This document shows positions 13,316 to 22,605 of a DNA stretch of 64,000 bases, piece by piece. The notes under the pieces were generated by a model, which did no database searches, had not been told where the DNA came from, and saw only the letters and a list, made by a program, of their open reading frames with translations. A program made the position numbers and the translations under genes. The stretch is from Stictocephala bisonia (Eukaryota; Arthropoda; Insecta; Hemiptera; Membracidae). The first letter of the stretch is position 1. Every line of letters begins with the position of its first letter. Location: assembly GCA_035578905.1 (NCBI GenBank), contig JAQJVL010000031.1, positions 3,563,316 to 3,627,315 of the forward strand. The letters are read 5' to 3'.

Positions 13316-13626
13316 TTACTTACCACGATTCTTAAATTTTTCTTTAAAAATAAATAACATTTCCTAAGCATTTATAATACGACTCTCCTTATAAACTTTT
13401 AGAATGTCTACATTTCATCTATCTCATTCAAACTGTGGCTACAATTCAGAAGGTGTTTAGCTACATTACATCTTTCAGGTTTCTTATTTTTTAAATCAGA
13501 GTCGTGGTTTTTGTATATTTTGCTAAAATTTACAGTCTGGCCTATGTACAACATATTACAATCATTACAGTTAATCCTATATATTCCTGAATTATTGAAT
13601 TTATCTTCACTTTCAATACTACACAA
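13316..13626 (-). pseudogene. PLE GIY-YIG endonuclease domain, frameshifted
   Basis: The minus-strand frame shows SGIYRINCNDCNMLYIGQT, with the GIY and YIG halves of the nuclease motif, a Cys pair as in PLE nucleases, and then AKHLLNCSHSLNEID, the conserved His-rich segment. After NEIDEM a stop appears, but the similarity resumes in another frame (DILKVYKESRIINA, then an in-frame TAG, then EMLFIFKEKFKNRGK) and ends at a TAA at 13316-13318. In an active PLE this nuclease nicks target DNA to prime reverse transcription. This copy has at least one frameshift and one internal stop and should be inactive. The upstream boundary is set by the insertion that splits the element. Confidence 0.85.
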
Positions 13627-14229
13627 TAACTAAGTACACATTAAGACACATGTTCTCTGTACTTAGTTCTTACGGTAATTTATTTTGTTATTGCTTTCAT
13701 TGTCTATCTTTGTTCCTGTACCGCTTTAGTTATTTACTATCGTTATCGTTTTCATATATAGTCTATCTTGTTATAGTTATAATCTGCCTTTAGCTCTCCA
13801 CATCAAGACGCACGTCATTTGTACTTAGTTCTCATGATTACTTACTATTGTTATTGCTTTTCAAAGTCTATTTCTTCCTCTGTACTTATTGTAGATTCCT
13901 GTGTTCATTGTTGTTGTTATTAGTCATAGTCATCTCTGCATTATTTGTTGTTTCATTTTGCTTTACATATTGCGATGCACTTATTTCCCATCATGACAGT
14001 ACATTTAGATTCTGCCTTTGTCAACTCCCTTATCTGACTTTAATAAATTTGCACACACAAAAAGAAAGTTAAAAAAGCATGAAAAAGTCAGAAGGGAGTC
14101 AAAATTCATTTGTCTGCATGTACAATGCTTTCTCTTGCTGTGCCATCCTATACCAATTGTATAAAAAAAATTATATTGTAAACTATTGTAAATGGTGTAA
14201 CCGTTGTAAATAAATAAATAATAAATAAA
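13627..14229 (+). mobile_element. Short retroposon-like insertion splitting the PLE
   Basis: About 600 bp separates two parts of the PLE reading frame that would otherwise be adjacent. The insert ends on the plus strand with an (AATAA)n-type tail (about 14207-14231), as expected of a non-LTR retroposon or SINE-like unit. AATA occurs at both junctions and may be a short target-site duplication. Inside, two diverged copies of an about 163-bp segment start near 13638 and 13800 (CACATTAAGACACATG and CACATCAAGACGCACG, each followed by a GTACTTAGTTCT motif). A 74-codon plus-strand frame at 13848-14072 is hydrophobic and T-driven, with no recognisable domain; I do not call it a gene. Confidence 0.55.
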
Positions 14230-14600
14230 TATTCGGGTGTAAAATGTTGGACATAGTATTACAAGTCTTAAAAGCTACTGATAAATTGAATTTCTTAAAT
14301 CTATTACCAACTCTTTGTCTAAATGGTCCATGATAATGGAGGGATACATACGTTTTTGTTCTTTATCGTATATTTCTTTTTATGTGTTGTTCGTTTATCG
14401 TCTCGAATTTTATTTTCTTTTTTATTCTACTTCCAATTTCATCAATGATTGATGCCTTGTATCAATTTGCTATCCATGTGCAATAGCTATTGATTTTATT
14501 ACATTTATTTCCTGTTTTCTATCTGCAAAACTTAATGGTATTGAATACGCCCTATATTGGTATGAATACTACTGAAGCTAGCTGTTTTGTGAGATAGGGG
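14230..14600 (-). pseudogene. PLE reverse transcriptase C-terminal/linker remnant
   Basis: Minus-strand translation gives FADRKQEINVIKSIAIAHG (about 14480-14541) and, nearer the nuclease, YHGPFRQRVGNRFKKFN followed by LSVAFKTCNTMSNILHPN (about 14230-14334). Both match, from my knowledge of the family, the PLE thumb and linker pattern 'E..(I)K.IA..NGY' and 'Y.G..S..(I)...FKK......AFKT.N......L', which lies just upstream of the GIY-YIG domain. Several stops and frame changes lie between the two segments, so this is a decayed copy. Confidence 0.75.
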
Positions 14601-14720
14601 ATGGACGAAATCGATCACCAAAATATTTATGCATTTTGTACGTGTTTGTACTATATTTGTGCATTTTGTATTTATATTGTAATACAATTGTGTTGTGTGA
14701 CGTTTACTTGTACTGTTTTA

Positions 14721-15786
14721 AATTTTATAAGAATTTAACGTTTCAAAATACTTTTCTTTTGATTATATTTACCCCTTTATAGTGAAGGTGCATTGAGAGT
14801 CGTATGTGTAAACTCACCCCGTCGAGATTGTCCAGTATTTCTTTTAAACTGACAAAAAACGTATAGATCCATTGTTTGCAAACACGACCGTCAGTATTGT
14901 TTTAAGCTTTAACAATAAAAATTCTGTTCCAATTGCTTTTATTACTTTGTACTACACTCCAGCATTATTTTTCATATTTTTTCATTAAGAACATTTCACA
15001 GGCAATAAATAGCGAATTATATGTACCTAAATATGTAAAAGTATTTTTTATTTGCAATATTTTCTATTCAGACGCCACAGGAGTGTTTTTTTTATGTGGA
15101 GCTAGACTGCATGTATTCATATATGTATTTTTAATGGATTATTTTATTTTACCTGGCCACACAACTAGATTAAGTGGCCAGTATATTTCCAAACAATTTA
15201 TTTGTTATATTTTTTGTAACTTAATTGTGGAAATAAATCATTTTATCATTTATCATTTTCTTTAATTTCCATACAATGCCTTTCTGAATACATTTTTATG
15301 TAGTGTGTGTCACCAGTAAAATTATTTTTACAGAACATTTGGGGAAACTGAACAGTATCTTAAAATGATTGTTAAAAGACCATAGATTTAAAATTTATTT
15401 TAAGTACCAAAATACAAGTTTATAGGTAGGATCATTATTTAATGTAAGTAACACACTTTAATAAGTTTTACTGATAAAAAAATGTATGGGCGATTGTTAA
15501 TTTTACTTAAATTATTTAACTAGCGGGATAAAACTATGTATAATATATATGTCTGAATGTTTCATTGGTTCACATAAATCTATTTGTATGAATTTTACAG
15601 TTCGATTAAACTTAAATAACAAAGTTATTTACATAAATTTAACGACACTTTGTTGTGAAAAGATCAATCATACATTTGCATGTTAGGTAGAATAATTATA
15701 TTTATGTAAAACTGACGAGGACGCAAATCAGCCAAATTAGATATAGTTTTGTTTACAGAACCTCCAACCCTTAAAATAAAAATAAA

Positions 15787-15832
<46 letters not shown>

Positions 15833-16060
15833 TTTATGTGGTATAATTTTGTTGAACGCCCTACCTCATTTGAAGAGTAGTGTTTAAATTTCGTGTACAT
15901 AAAATATATATGACATATACATCATACACGATTTGTTATTATATTGATAGTTGTATGTGTACTGGAGTTTAATTGTAGTTAAATTATTTTCGTACGTACA
16001 CTTTAAATGAGAAGTATTTTACTAAAAATCGTTTGGAATATTGATATCCATTATACTGTA
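14721..16060. other. AT-rich DNA with a short (TA)n tract, no gene recognised
   Basis: An A-run followed by (TA)n lies near 15787-15829. Open frames at 14933-15265 (+) and 15664-15900 (-) are rich in F, I, Y and L and reflect base composition or the TA tract. Nothing supports a real gene. Confidence 0.55.
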
Positions 16061-16464
16061 CTAGCTGTACCCACCCGCTTCGCCGATCATAATATTGAGT
16101 TTGATTGTATAATCGAAATATACAGCAAGTTTTCAGTTTACACTCTAGCCAATTTATTTCCAGTTTAGATCAGCTGATGTTATGTATAGTTTACATTTGT
16201 ACCAAATTATTTTTAATTTTAAATGTTTAGTCTACCACAATTGTATTGAATTTATTTATATTTAACAGATGTTAATTAAATATATCAATCAATTAATATA
16301 GCACCATAAGAATACTGAGTGCTTCCATCCCAACACATAAGAATAAGTGGGATAGAGTGCTGAGATCGGAGAAGTAAATACTTTCTTAGTAACTATCTAT
16401 GGCCCAAGATAAACCTATGGACAAAATATCCAATCTATTGGACCTATAGTTTTGGATAAATAGT

Positions 16465-16512
16465 GATGAGTGGTAAATGGCTTATATATAATAATAGCCA
16501 TTTACCATCTAT
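16465..16512. repeat. Short hairpin, 18-bp arms
   Basis: GATGAGTGGTAAATGGCT pairs with AGCCATTTACCATCTATC across a 12-bp AT spacer, with two mismatches. It lies inside the dispersed repeat. Its function is unknown. Confidence 0.6.
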
Positions 16513-17039
16513 CACGGTAATTGAACATGGTCAATTTCCTCTTTTAATATGCCTACGTAGGAGGCAATAGAAATATTTAACGAAATGAACATCTAGCACA
16601 ACCATTTTTTTAAAAGTAAAATTACGTAAGCCTCTTTGAGAGGGTCAAAGTAAGGCTGTATTATGGCTGTATGCAAATTAATATTGTAATATTGCTATTT
16701 CAATCAGACTTTTCTTGTAGTTTACAAACTTTTATTGTTTAAAAAATTCTGAAAGACAACTTTTAGAGGTCATAAATTATGACAATCGACTCTAAATCAA
16801 TGAAATGTTTGGGTTCTCACCATGTATAGTCAGGTTCCATGGACTGGCTATACATTGTTAAAATTAAATTGTAAATTGGCCGATTAAAATCAGTCTGTTC
16901 TCTTAGATAAAAGAGTTTCAAAGTTTAGTTAAATCTGTAAGTCTATTTTTAGAAGGCACAAATTACTATATATTATAACTCTGAATAAATAAAATATTGT
17001 GTTTCTCACCATGTTTAGCCATGTAATATGATTTTTTTT

Positions 17040-17228
17040 ACTTGCGTGTTCTAGTCAATTTGTCCACTAGATAACTTAACGACACGTTTCAAGTCAAAAG
17101 ACTCATCATCAGGTCACTTGTGATGAACTTAAAACCCACTTCATGTAGAGTTCAAACACGCAAAAACACATTATGTCACTTAAAACACGTAGTCAAGTTA
17201 TCTATTGGACATATTGACTAAAACAAGT
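17040..17228. mobile_element. Nested 189-bp inverted-repeat element
   Basis: The left arm (ACTTGCGTGTTCTAGTCAAT then TTGTCCACTAGATAACTT, 17040-17077) is the inverted match of the right arm (17195-17228, ending GGACATATTGACTAAAACAAGT), with a 4-bp gap and a few mismatches. It interrupts the 178-bp internal unit of the surrounding repeat between CCATG and TTCTTTGG. On the minus strand it carries CTGATGATGAG, a hairpin, and then GAAACGTGTC. The size suggests a MITE or a small PLE-derived unit. I cannot identify a clear target-site duplication. Confidence 0.6.
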
Positions 17229-17970
17229 AAGTAAATATTAATCGTCTTTCCAGAGCTAAAATTTCTAATTTTAACATGTTCTTTGGTCTGGCTATGCATG
17301 CTTTAACACTAAATTGTTAGCTGTCCGACTGAAAACAGTTTGTTCTACTAGATAATAAAGTTTTATAGTATAGAAACATCTGTATGTTTTTAGAGGGTGC
17401 AAAGTACGGTAATCGACTCTAAATCAGTGAAATATAGTGTTTATAGCCATGTTTAAGCCTTGTCCTTTGACCTGGATATACATGTGTTCAGATTAAATTA
17501 TATATTTACCATTAAATACAGTATGTTTCCTAGATAACAAAGTTTCACAGTCCACAGAATAATGTAAGTCTACTCTTAGAGGCTGTAAATAAACCAATTT
17601 GATTTACAAGCCCAAATTGGAATATAGCTCTACCTAAGGATGAAGGAGGTGAGATAGAGCTAAAAGTCATAGGGTCAAATGTGTAGATCGTCTCAAATCA
17701 TGTACAGAAAATTGTGTTAGTTTTGCTGTAGAACCGTTCATTTATCCGCTACAGTCCAAATATAAAAACGCTGTTTTTGGTTGGGAATAATTTTTTGGCC
17801 CTAATAAGTTCTGCGATTTGTTAGGAATTTTTAATAATCCCTTCCCATTACATATCTACAACATAAGGCCTTTGACTCTAAAAAGTTTCAGCCTCGTAGG
17901 CCAAGTACCTTTTTAGTTACAACGATGAGTGGGTCAGTGACATTTGCCTTTTATTGCAATAGAAGAAGAT

Positions 17971-18434
17971 ATTGCAGTTTTTATTGTAATTTTTTTCTCT
18001 ACATTTTATTGTTACATTATTTTATTATTTAACATTTTTATAAGTAAGCTTGTTTGTTTCCTGCGTTTAGAAATTAATATATAAATACATATATATTTAT
18101 ATTTACTTAACAAACTATATATTATAAATAACAATAATTATAATACTGTAATACATATTTTTTAGTACTAATCAATATGTACATTTATATGATATCCAAA
18201 GTCTGTTCTTATAAAAGTGATAAAAGATAAACAAAATGTGTCATTCAGTGTTTCAGGTGCGGGTGAAACCTTCTTTTGTGTACCCTCACAGAAGAAGGGG
18301 GAGGAACTGAAGATAACATTGTGTTAAAACATCTGTTACGACAACATTTGTACTACTGATAAAGCTTACAGTGATGGAGGTTCTGCATCTTTTATTTCAT
18401 TTAAACTGTTTGAAGGATAATAAATAAAATTATA
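17971..18434. other. AT-rich DNA, nothing recognised
   Basis: No open frame of note. A short region of more balanced composition near 18250-18320 has no recognisable content. Confidence 0.5.
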
Positions 18435-20398
18435 TAAATATTAACATGCCTAGAGGTACCTATATATTCAATTTTATTGTTTATACTTATAAACAAAATG
18501 TGCCGTTTCGCACTTTCATTCGTCTCTGGGATAGCCTGCTATCTTCCTATTTGTAGGTGTTTGTTTTCGTTTGTTTGTCGGTGTGTGGTTCGTTCCTTTC
18601 TTCCATGCCAGTTCTTCTCTTCGTTCTCGTTCTTCTCAATTGTCATCATTTTCTTAGTGGCTGTCAAATTTAGTAGGCTAATCCGGCTAGGTTTTAATTT
18701 GTTAAGTGTTCGAAAATTTTCGGTATTATTTTATTTTGTTAATGTTGGTCAAAATTCAGTTGATTATTTGTGTAATGTTTTTTATGTAGTCTAATTCTAA
18801 AAAATAATTAATTGGCATGTTGCCCGTTCACCCTTTGCTATGTTAGCATATACATGTACAACTATGTTAGAGGCATGGGTACCTTATTAAAATATATTTT
18901 AAAGTATTTCTATGTTTAAAAAACGTCGGTTTCTATGTTAATATTATTTCATCATATTTATTTAGTTGTATTGTTCTGTAATAATCTATTTATATTACGT
19001 AAAAATTTGCTAAATTCGTTAATTATACTTTTTTCACTGGCTGGGCCTAAAAAGTCCTGTTCATTTATTTCCCTAAGTAAGCAAGTTCATACCCCTACAA
19101 TTTTAATACTACCTCGTTTACCTTACATAGGCTTTTTATAAGCTAATTAATATTTTCTTTAAAATTTTTTATTTATATTTTTTAAATTTAATATCAAACA
19201 TATTTTTGGGCACATTTTCCGTTTGGTGATTCTTTATGAAATAGAATGTTGTCAGATAGTTTTGTAATTTTAAATGTTTGTCCCTTTTGGGCAGTATCAC
19301 TTTATCCTTTACGATTTACTGACAAATAATCTTTTTTTCACTTCTTAAATAATTTAATTATAATTTTGTTTGATATATATTTTCTTTCTTAGGTTGGTCT
19401 ACTGTTAATTTTTGTGAGTTTGATTAAGTATTTAGCTCCATGGTCTGGGAGGAAAGAAAATCGTCACCTGCATTGCATTCCACCTTTATGTCACCTGGGG
19501 ACGAACCGAAGGACCTTCAGGCTGAGCTGACCACTAGGCCATATTTACAGCCTAGATTGAATTTCCACCTTCTTCTTCCTTTCCTCGCTGTGATATTTAC
19601 CAATACGTCAGGCAGAATAATTTTGAATGCAGGTGACCTCAAACCATTTTTCTCTGAGGATCCCTCTCGGATTATGTTCTTCCATTTCTTCAGTGATATT
19701 CTTTGGTAGAGGTTCAACTTTCAGGACATTCTTTTTGTGAGGAGAAATTATGTGTGTGTGAGAGGAGGGGAGTTGAATTTGAGAGATAGTTAGAGGAAGA
19801 CTGGGATTTTATTTTAATATTTTATTGTTTAAATTTTGTTTTCTACCTGTTATTTTGATTATGCCAGGGTTTTCATTTTTGACGGTATTCTCAGGGGCTT
19901 GTTTATTGTTTAATTTCCCATTGTAAGACGCCTTGTCTCACCCACAGGACCGGGTATAAATATTAACTTCTGTTTTTAATTTTTTCAAAATAGGTCAACT
20001 TCCGAAGTTTTTGCGTTCCCGAGTCCCCAGCTATTTAGGCAGTGTATTACAGTTTTTAATAATTCATTGTTATATTTTATTTGTTTATTATATGTTGCTA
20101 CTTTAAATATTTATTCTTGTTATTTATAATATATTTTACTATTATTATGCATGTCAGAGTTTGTTTTGGTTAGGCCTGAGATGATTGATATACTCTTGGC
20201 ATTTCTGCAGTCCAAACTTTGATAACATTTGTTAAAATGTGTCACAATAATTTCATAAAAACATTTTTTTAAACATCTTTTTTTTGATAATTCTTTTAAA
20301 TACGTTTTATTTTGGGCGTAAATTGTGTTTGTTCATTCTATATCCTCCTGAGTCTGGTACCTTCACACCGCTCTCGATGTGCCCAAGCACCCTCGCAT

Positions 20399-20400
<2 letters not shown>
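18435..20400 (+). other. T-rich strand-asymmetric block, possible decayed LTR-type element
   Basis: The plus strand is visibly T-rich and A-poor for almost 2 kb, unlike the balanced A/T of its surroundings. The 59-61 kb LTR-like unit shows the same asymmetry. It holds a TATA-like site in GGGTATAAATATTAAC near 19954-19970. Open frames at 18477-18794, 18935-19141 and 19440-19709 are short and lack domains; the last overlaps the tRNA-like SINE head. I could not find matching termini, so an LTR origin is only an inference from base asymmetry. Confidence 0.3.
19430..19560 (-). mobile_element. tRNA-derived SINE head (box A and box B)
   Basis: On the minus strand, TGGCCTAGTGG (19531-19541) matches the RNA polymerase III box A consensus TGGCNNAGTGG. 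GGTTCGTCCCC (19497-19507) matches the box B consensus GGTTCGANNCC except for one position. The spacing, start to start, is 34 nt, shorter than in a typical tRNA. The sequence does not fold into an obvious intact tRNA. A 12-bp inverted match, GTCACCTGCATT and AATGCAGGTGAC, links about 19463 and 19626. The ends of the SINE body are not clear. Confidence 0.5.

Positions 20401-20457
<57 letters not shown>
20401..20457. repeat. Poly(T) tract, 57 bp
   Basis: An uninterrupted run of 57 T. It could be the poly(A) tail of a minus-strand retroposon, though no flanking duplication was seen, or a slippage-expanded tract. Confidence 0.95.
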
Positions 20458-20461
<4 letters not shown>

Positions 20462-21985
20462 ATGAGGTTGGGTTGTAAAACAAACTAAACAAATGTAATG
20501 TTTATTAACATAACTATGTAAACTAATGTATAGTACTTTTCACTTTATAGTTCTATTTACGGTTTATACAGCAAAACTCGCAAAGTATATTCTTTTTAAT
20601 GAGGCTCACATACCAATTACATACTCATTCTTCCTTTTTTTACATATATTCTATTCATTGCTCAGTACAATTCGTATTTAACTAGAATATTAATTAATTT
20701 ATTGATACATTCTTTAATTTAACCATGCTTTTTCTCTTTCAAAGTAACCCCCTTATAAAAACGTTGCCTTTTCCATTATAAAACATTTTTTTAATCGTAA
20801 AAGTCAATGTTACATTATTTTTGCAATATATTGTCACCGTTACTAAAAGTAGTAAAAATCATACAGCAATAAATTTTATGAACCTTCTAAATGGCGATTG
20901 TAGTCCCATTCATTAAGTACTATATATTAATTATCTGTTTAAGAATACATAAAAAATTTTAATGTTGTGATTTATTTTTTTTACTATTTATTTATTTATT
21001 CATAAGACACCGATCGTCAAACATATGGCTGAATATGGATTTGGTGGTCTTCAGATATAGAAGTTGGTTAGTATTAAACAATATACAATACCAACACTCT
21101 TGATACCTTTAATGATACTAATACTAAAATAGTTTTATTAACAAATAATGATAGTTTGGAACATTGAACTTGTACTATAAGGGAGATGAAGAAAGTTTAC
21201 ATCAAATTAAGTTTTTTTCTAAATTTGAATATTGTAAACACTTAGTAGGCGTACTGCAAATAAATAATAAATAGTTTTATTTACTAAAGTTCATTTCAAA
21301 GAATGATTGGGCACACATACCATCAGAGGATATTAAATAGGTAATGTCAGTTGAGCTGTTTCTACCCTTATAAAAAATAAATGAAAAAAAAATATTTATT
21401 TATTTTTGTTAATAATCAAATTATATTATTTAGCTTAAAGTTTTATTTACAACTATATAAGATTACTCTGAAAAGACCATATTCAGCTTTTTTTGCTACT
21501 ACCGTTTCAAATAGATCAAGAATAAAATGTTTGAGAAAGTATATCGATACTCTATACAATATCCAAACGATTTTATTAAAATATGTGATTACAATTTTAC
21601 CAATAAAATAGTAAAAATCACCTCCACGTAGATAATTATACATTAAATGGAAATGTTTCGTTATTTTTAGGCTAAACGTGAATGTTGATTTTTTTAGAAA
21701 AAAATATACATTACTAGAAGCAACAAAATACATATCCTTAATGAAAGTCCTTGTATGAAACATTAATTACTAAAATAATAATTTAACTTTGGTAAATCGT
21801 TTTGGCTAAATAAAACATATACTTTTGCTAATCAAGGAATGATAGTAAATAACTTTTTTAAAGTAAAAGAAGCGGTTAAAATTGATTAATCGTAAGTTAT
21901 TCTAATAAAAAAGTCTTTGTACTCTTACAAAATTATATGGCAATTTAATATTGGAATCGGTTAAAAAATATGTATTTATTTTTCG
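20458..21985. other. AT-rich DNA, no gene recognised
   Basis: Overlapping frames on both strands at 21381-21763 are rich in K, N, I, F and Y and have no recognisable motif. I regard them as compositional. Confidence 0.5.
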
Positions 21986-22605
21986 GTTCTTCTTAAGCCC
22001 CTCATCGAAGGTCAAAAAGAGCCCTTTATCGATTGAGCCACGTGAAATATTGTTGTTCCACATGGCCCCAATATAAATTTAGTCAATTTTGGTTCAATAT
22101 TGTTTGGTCAACGTGACCCTTTACCGTTTTGATCCACCTAATCTCATTATCATTTTGGTCTACAAGGGATCTTTAGAGTTTTGGTCAACATGGGCCTTTT
22201 ATCCATTCAATTCACATAATCGCATTATATTTTAAATCTTCAAGGGACCGTCAGAGATTGGGTCATACTTTGGGACCTATATAGATTCGGTTCTCATCAT
22301 CACGTTAACATTTGCGTCCCAAGGGACCTTAAGAGTTTTGGTAAACATGGGCCCTATATCGATACAATCTTAATAATCACGTTATCATTTTGTCCTACAA
22401 GGAACCCATTACTTTTGGTCAACATGAGCCCTATATTTATTCGGTTCCCTTCATCACGTCACAAGTCTTGATTAAGAAGGGACTTTTACAGTTTTGGTTA
22501 TCATGAGCCCTTTATGAATTCCACCCACATATATACGTTATATTTTTGGTCCTCATGAGACCCTTATAGTTTAGGCCTACATAGTCCCTTTATCATCTAA
22601 ACCAC
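21986..22605. repeat. Degenerate older repeat flanking the second 68-bp satellite (left)
   Basis: Loose repeats of TTTTGGTCAACATG-GCCC-TTTAT-(C/G)ATT and AATC.C(G)TTAT(C)ATTTTGGTC(C/T)(T/A)CAAGGGA recur roughly every 100-110 bp. A related sequence, GGTCCACATGGGCTTAT..., lies beyond the other end of the array at about 26200-26480. This fits a young array that expanded inside an older one. Confidence 0.65.

Larger units (their letters stand above)
12970..14720 (-). mobile_element. Truncated Penelope-like retroelement (PLE) with inverted terminal repeats
   Basis: Two copies of an about 115-bp sequence lie in inverted orientation at roughly 12970-13085 and 14605-14718. Both carry ACAGTACAAGTAAAC, CACAA.A....ATTACAATATAA, ACAAAATGC.....AATA and GTGATCGATTTC. 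Between them, the minus strand encodes first a relic of the region after the reverse transcriptase core and then a GIY-YIG endonuclease. That order, reverse transcriptase then GIY-YIG, and inverted partial terminal repeats are known features of Penelope-like elements. The catalytic reverse transcriptase palm is absent, so the copy is 5'-truncated. Frameshifts and stops show it is dead, and a second insertion splits the reading frame at about 13627-14229. Confidence 0.85.
16061..17970 (+). mobile_element. Dispersed repeat with ACTAGCTGTACCC...CCCGCTTCGCC end
   Basis: The left end, ACTAGCTGTACCCACCCGCT followed by TCGCCGAT, is a widely seen invertebrate interspersed-repeat terminus. A matching right end near 17925-17970 (AACGATGAGTGGGTCAGTGA, then CATTTGCCTTTTATTGCAAT) resembles the usual opposite end of that family. 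Both statements rest on remembered family patterns, not on a search. The interior is a diverged tandem of about 176-180 bp. The CTAGATAACAAAGTTTCA-like motif recurs near 16898, 17348 and 17524, and CGACTCTAAATCA..GAAAT near 16780 and 17410. A separate 189-bp element is nested inside. No coding capacity is visible. Confidence 0.6.

Noticed and set aside
14933..15265. 110-codon plus-strand frame, hydrophobic
   Set aside because: It begins with a non-ATG start, is dominated by F, I, Y and L as expected from AT-rich DNA, and has no motif or splice context.
15664..15900. 78-codon minus-strand frame with an IYIYIYIY run
   Set aside because: The run comes from the (TA)n tract and the flanks have no recognisable protein content.
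19497..19541. A functional tRNA gene
   Set aside because: Box A and box B are present but too close together, and I see no acceptor stem or intact cloverleaf.
21381..21763. Overlapping frames of 76 and 106 codons on the two strands
   Set aside because: Composition is that of AT-rich noise, there is no recognisable domain, and the frames occupy the same DNA in opposite directions.
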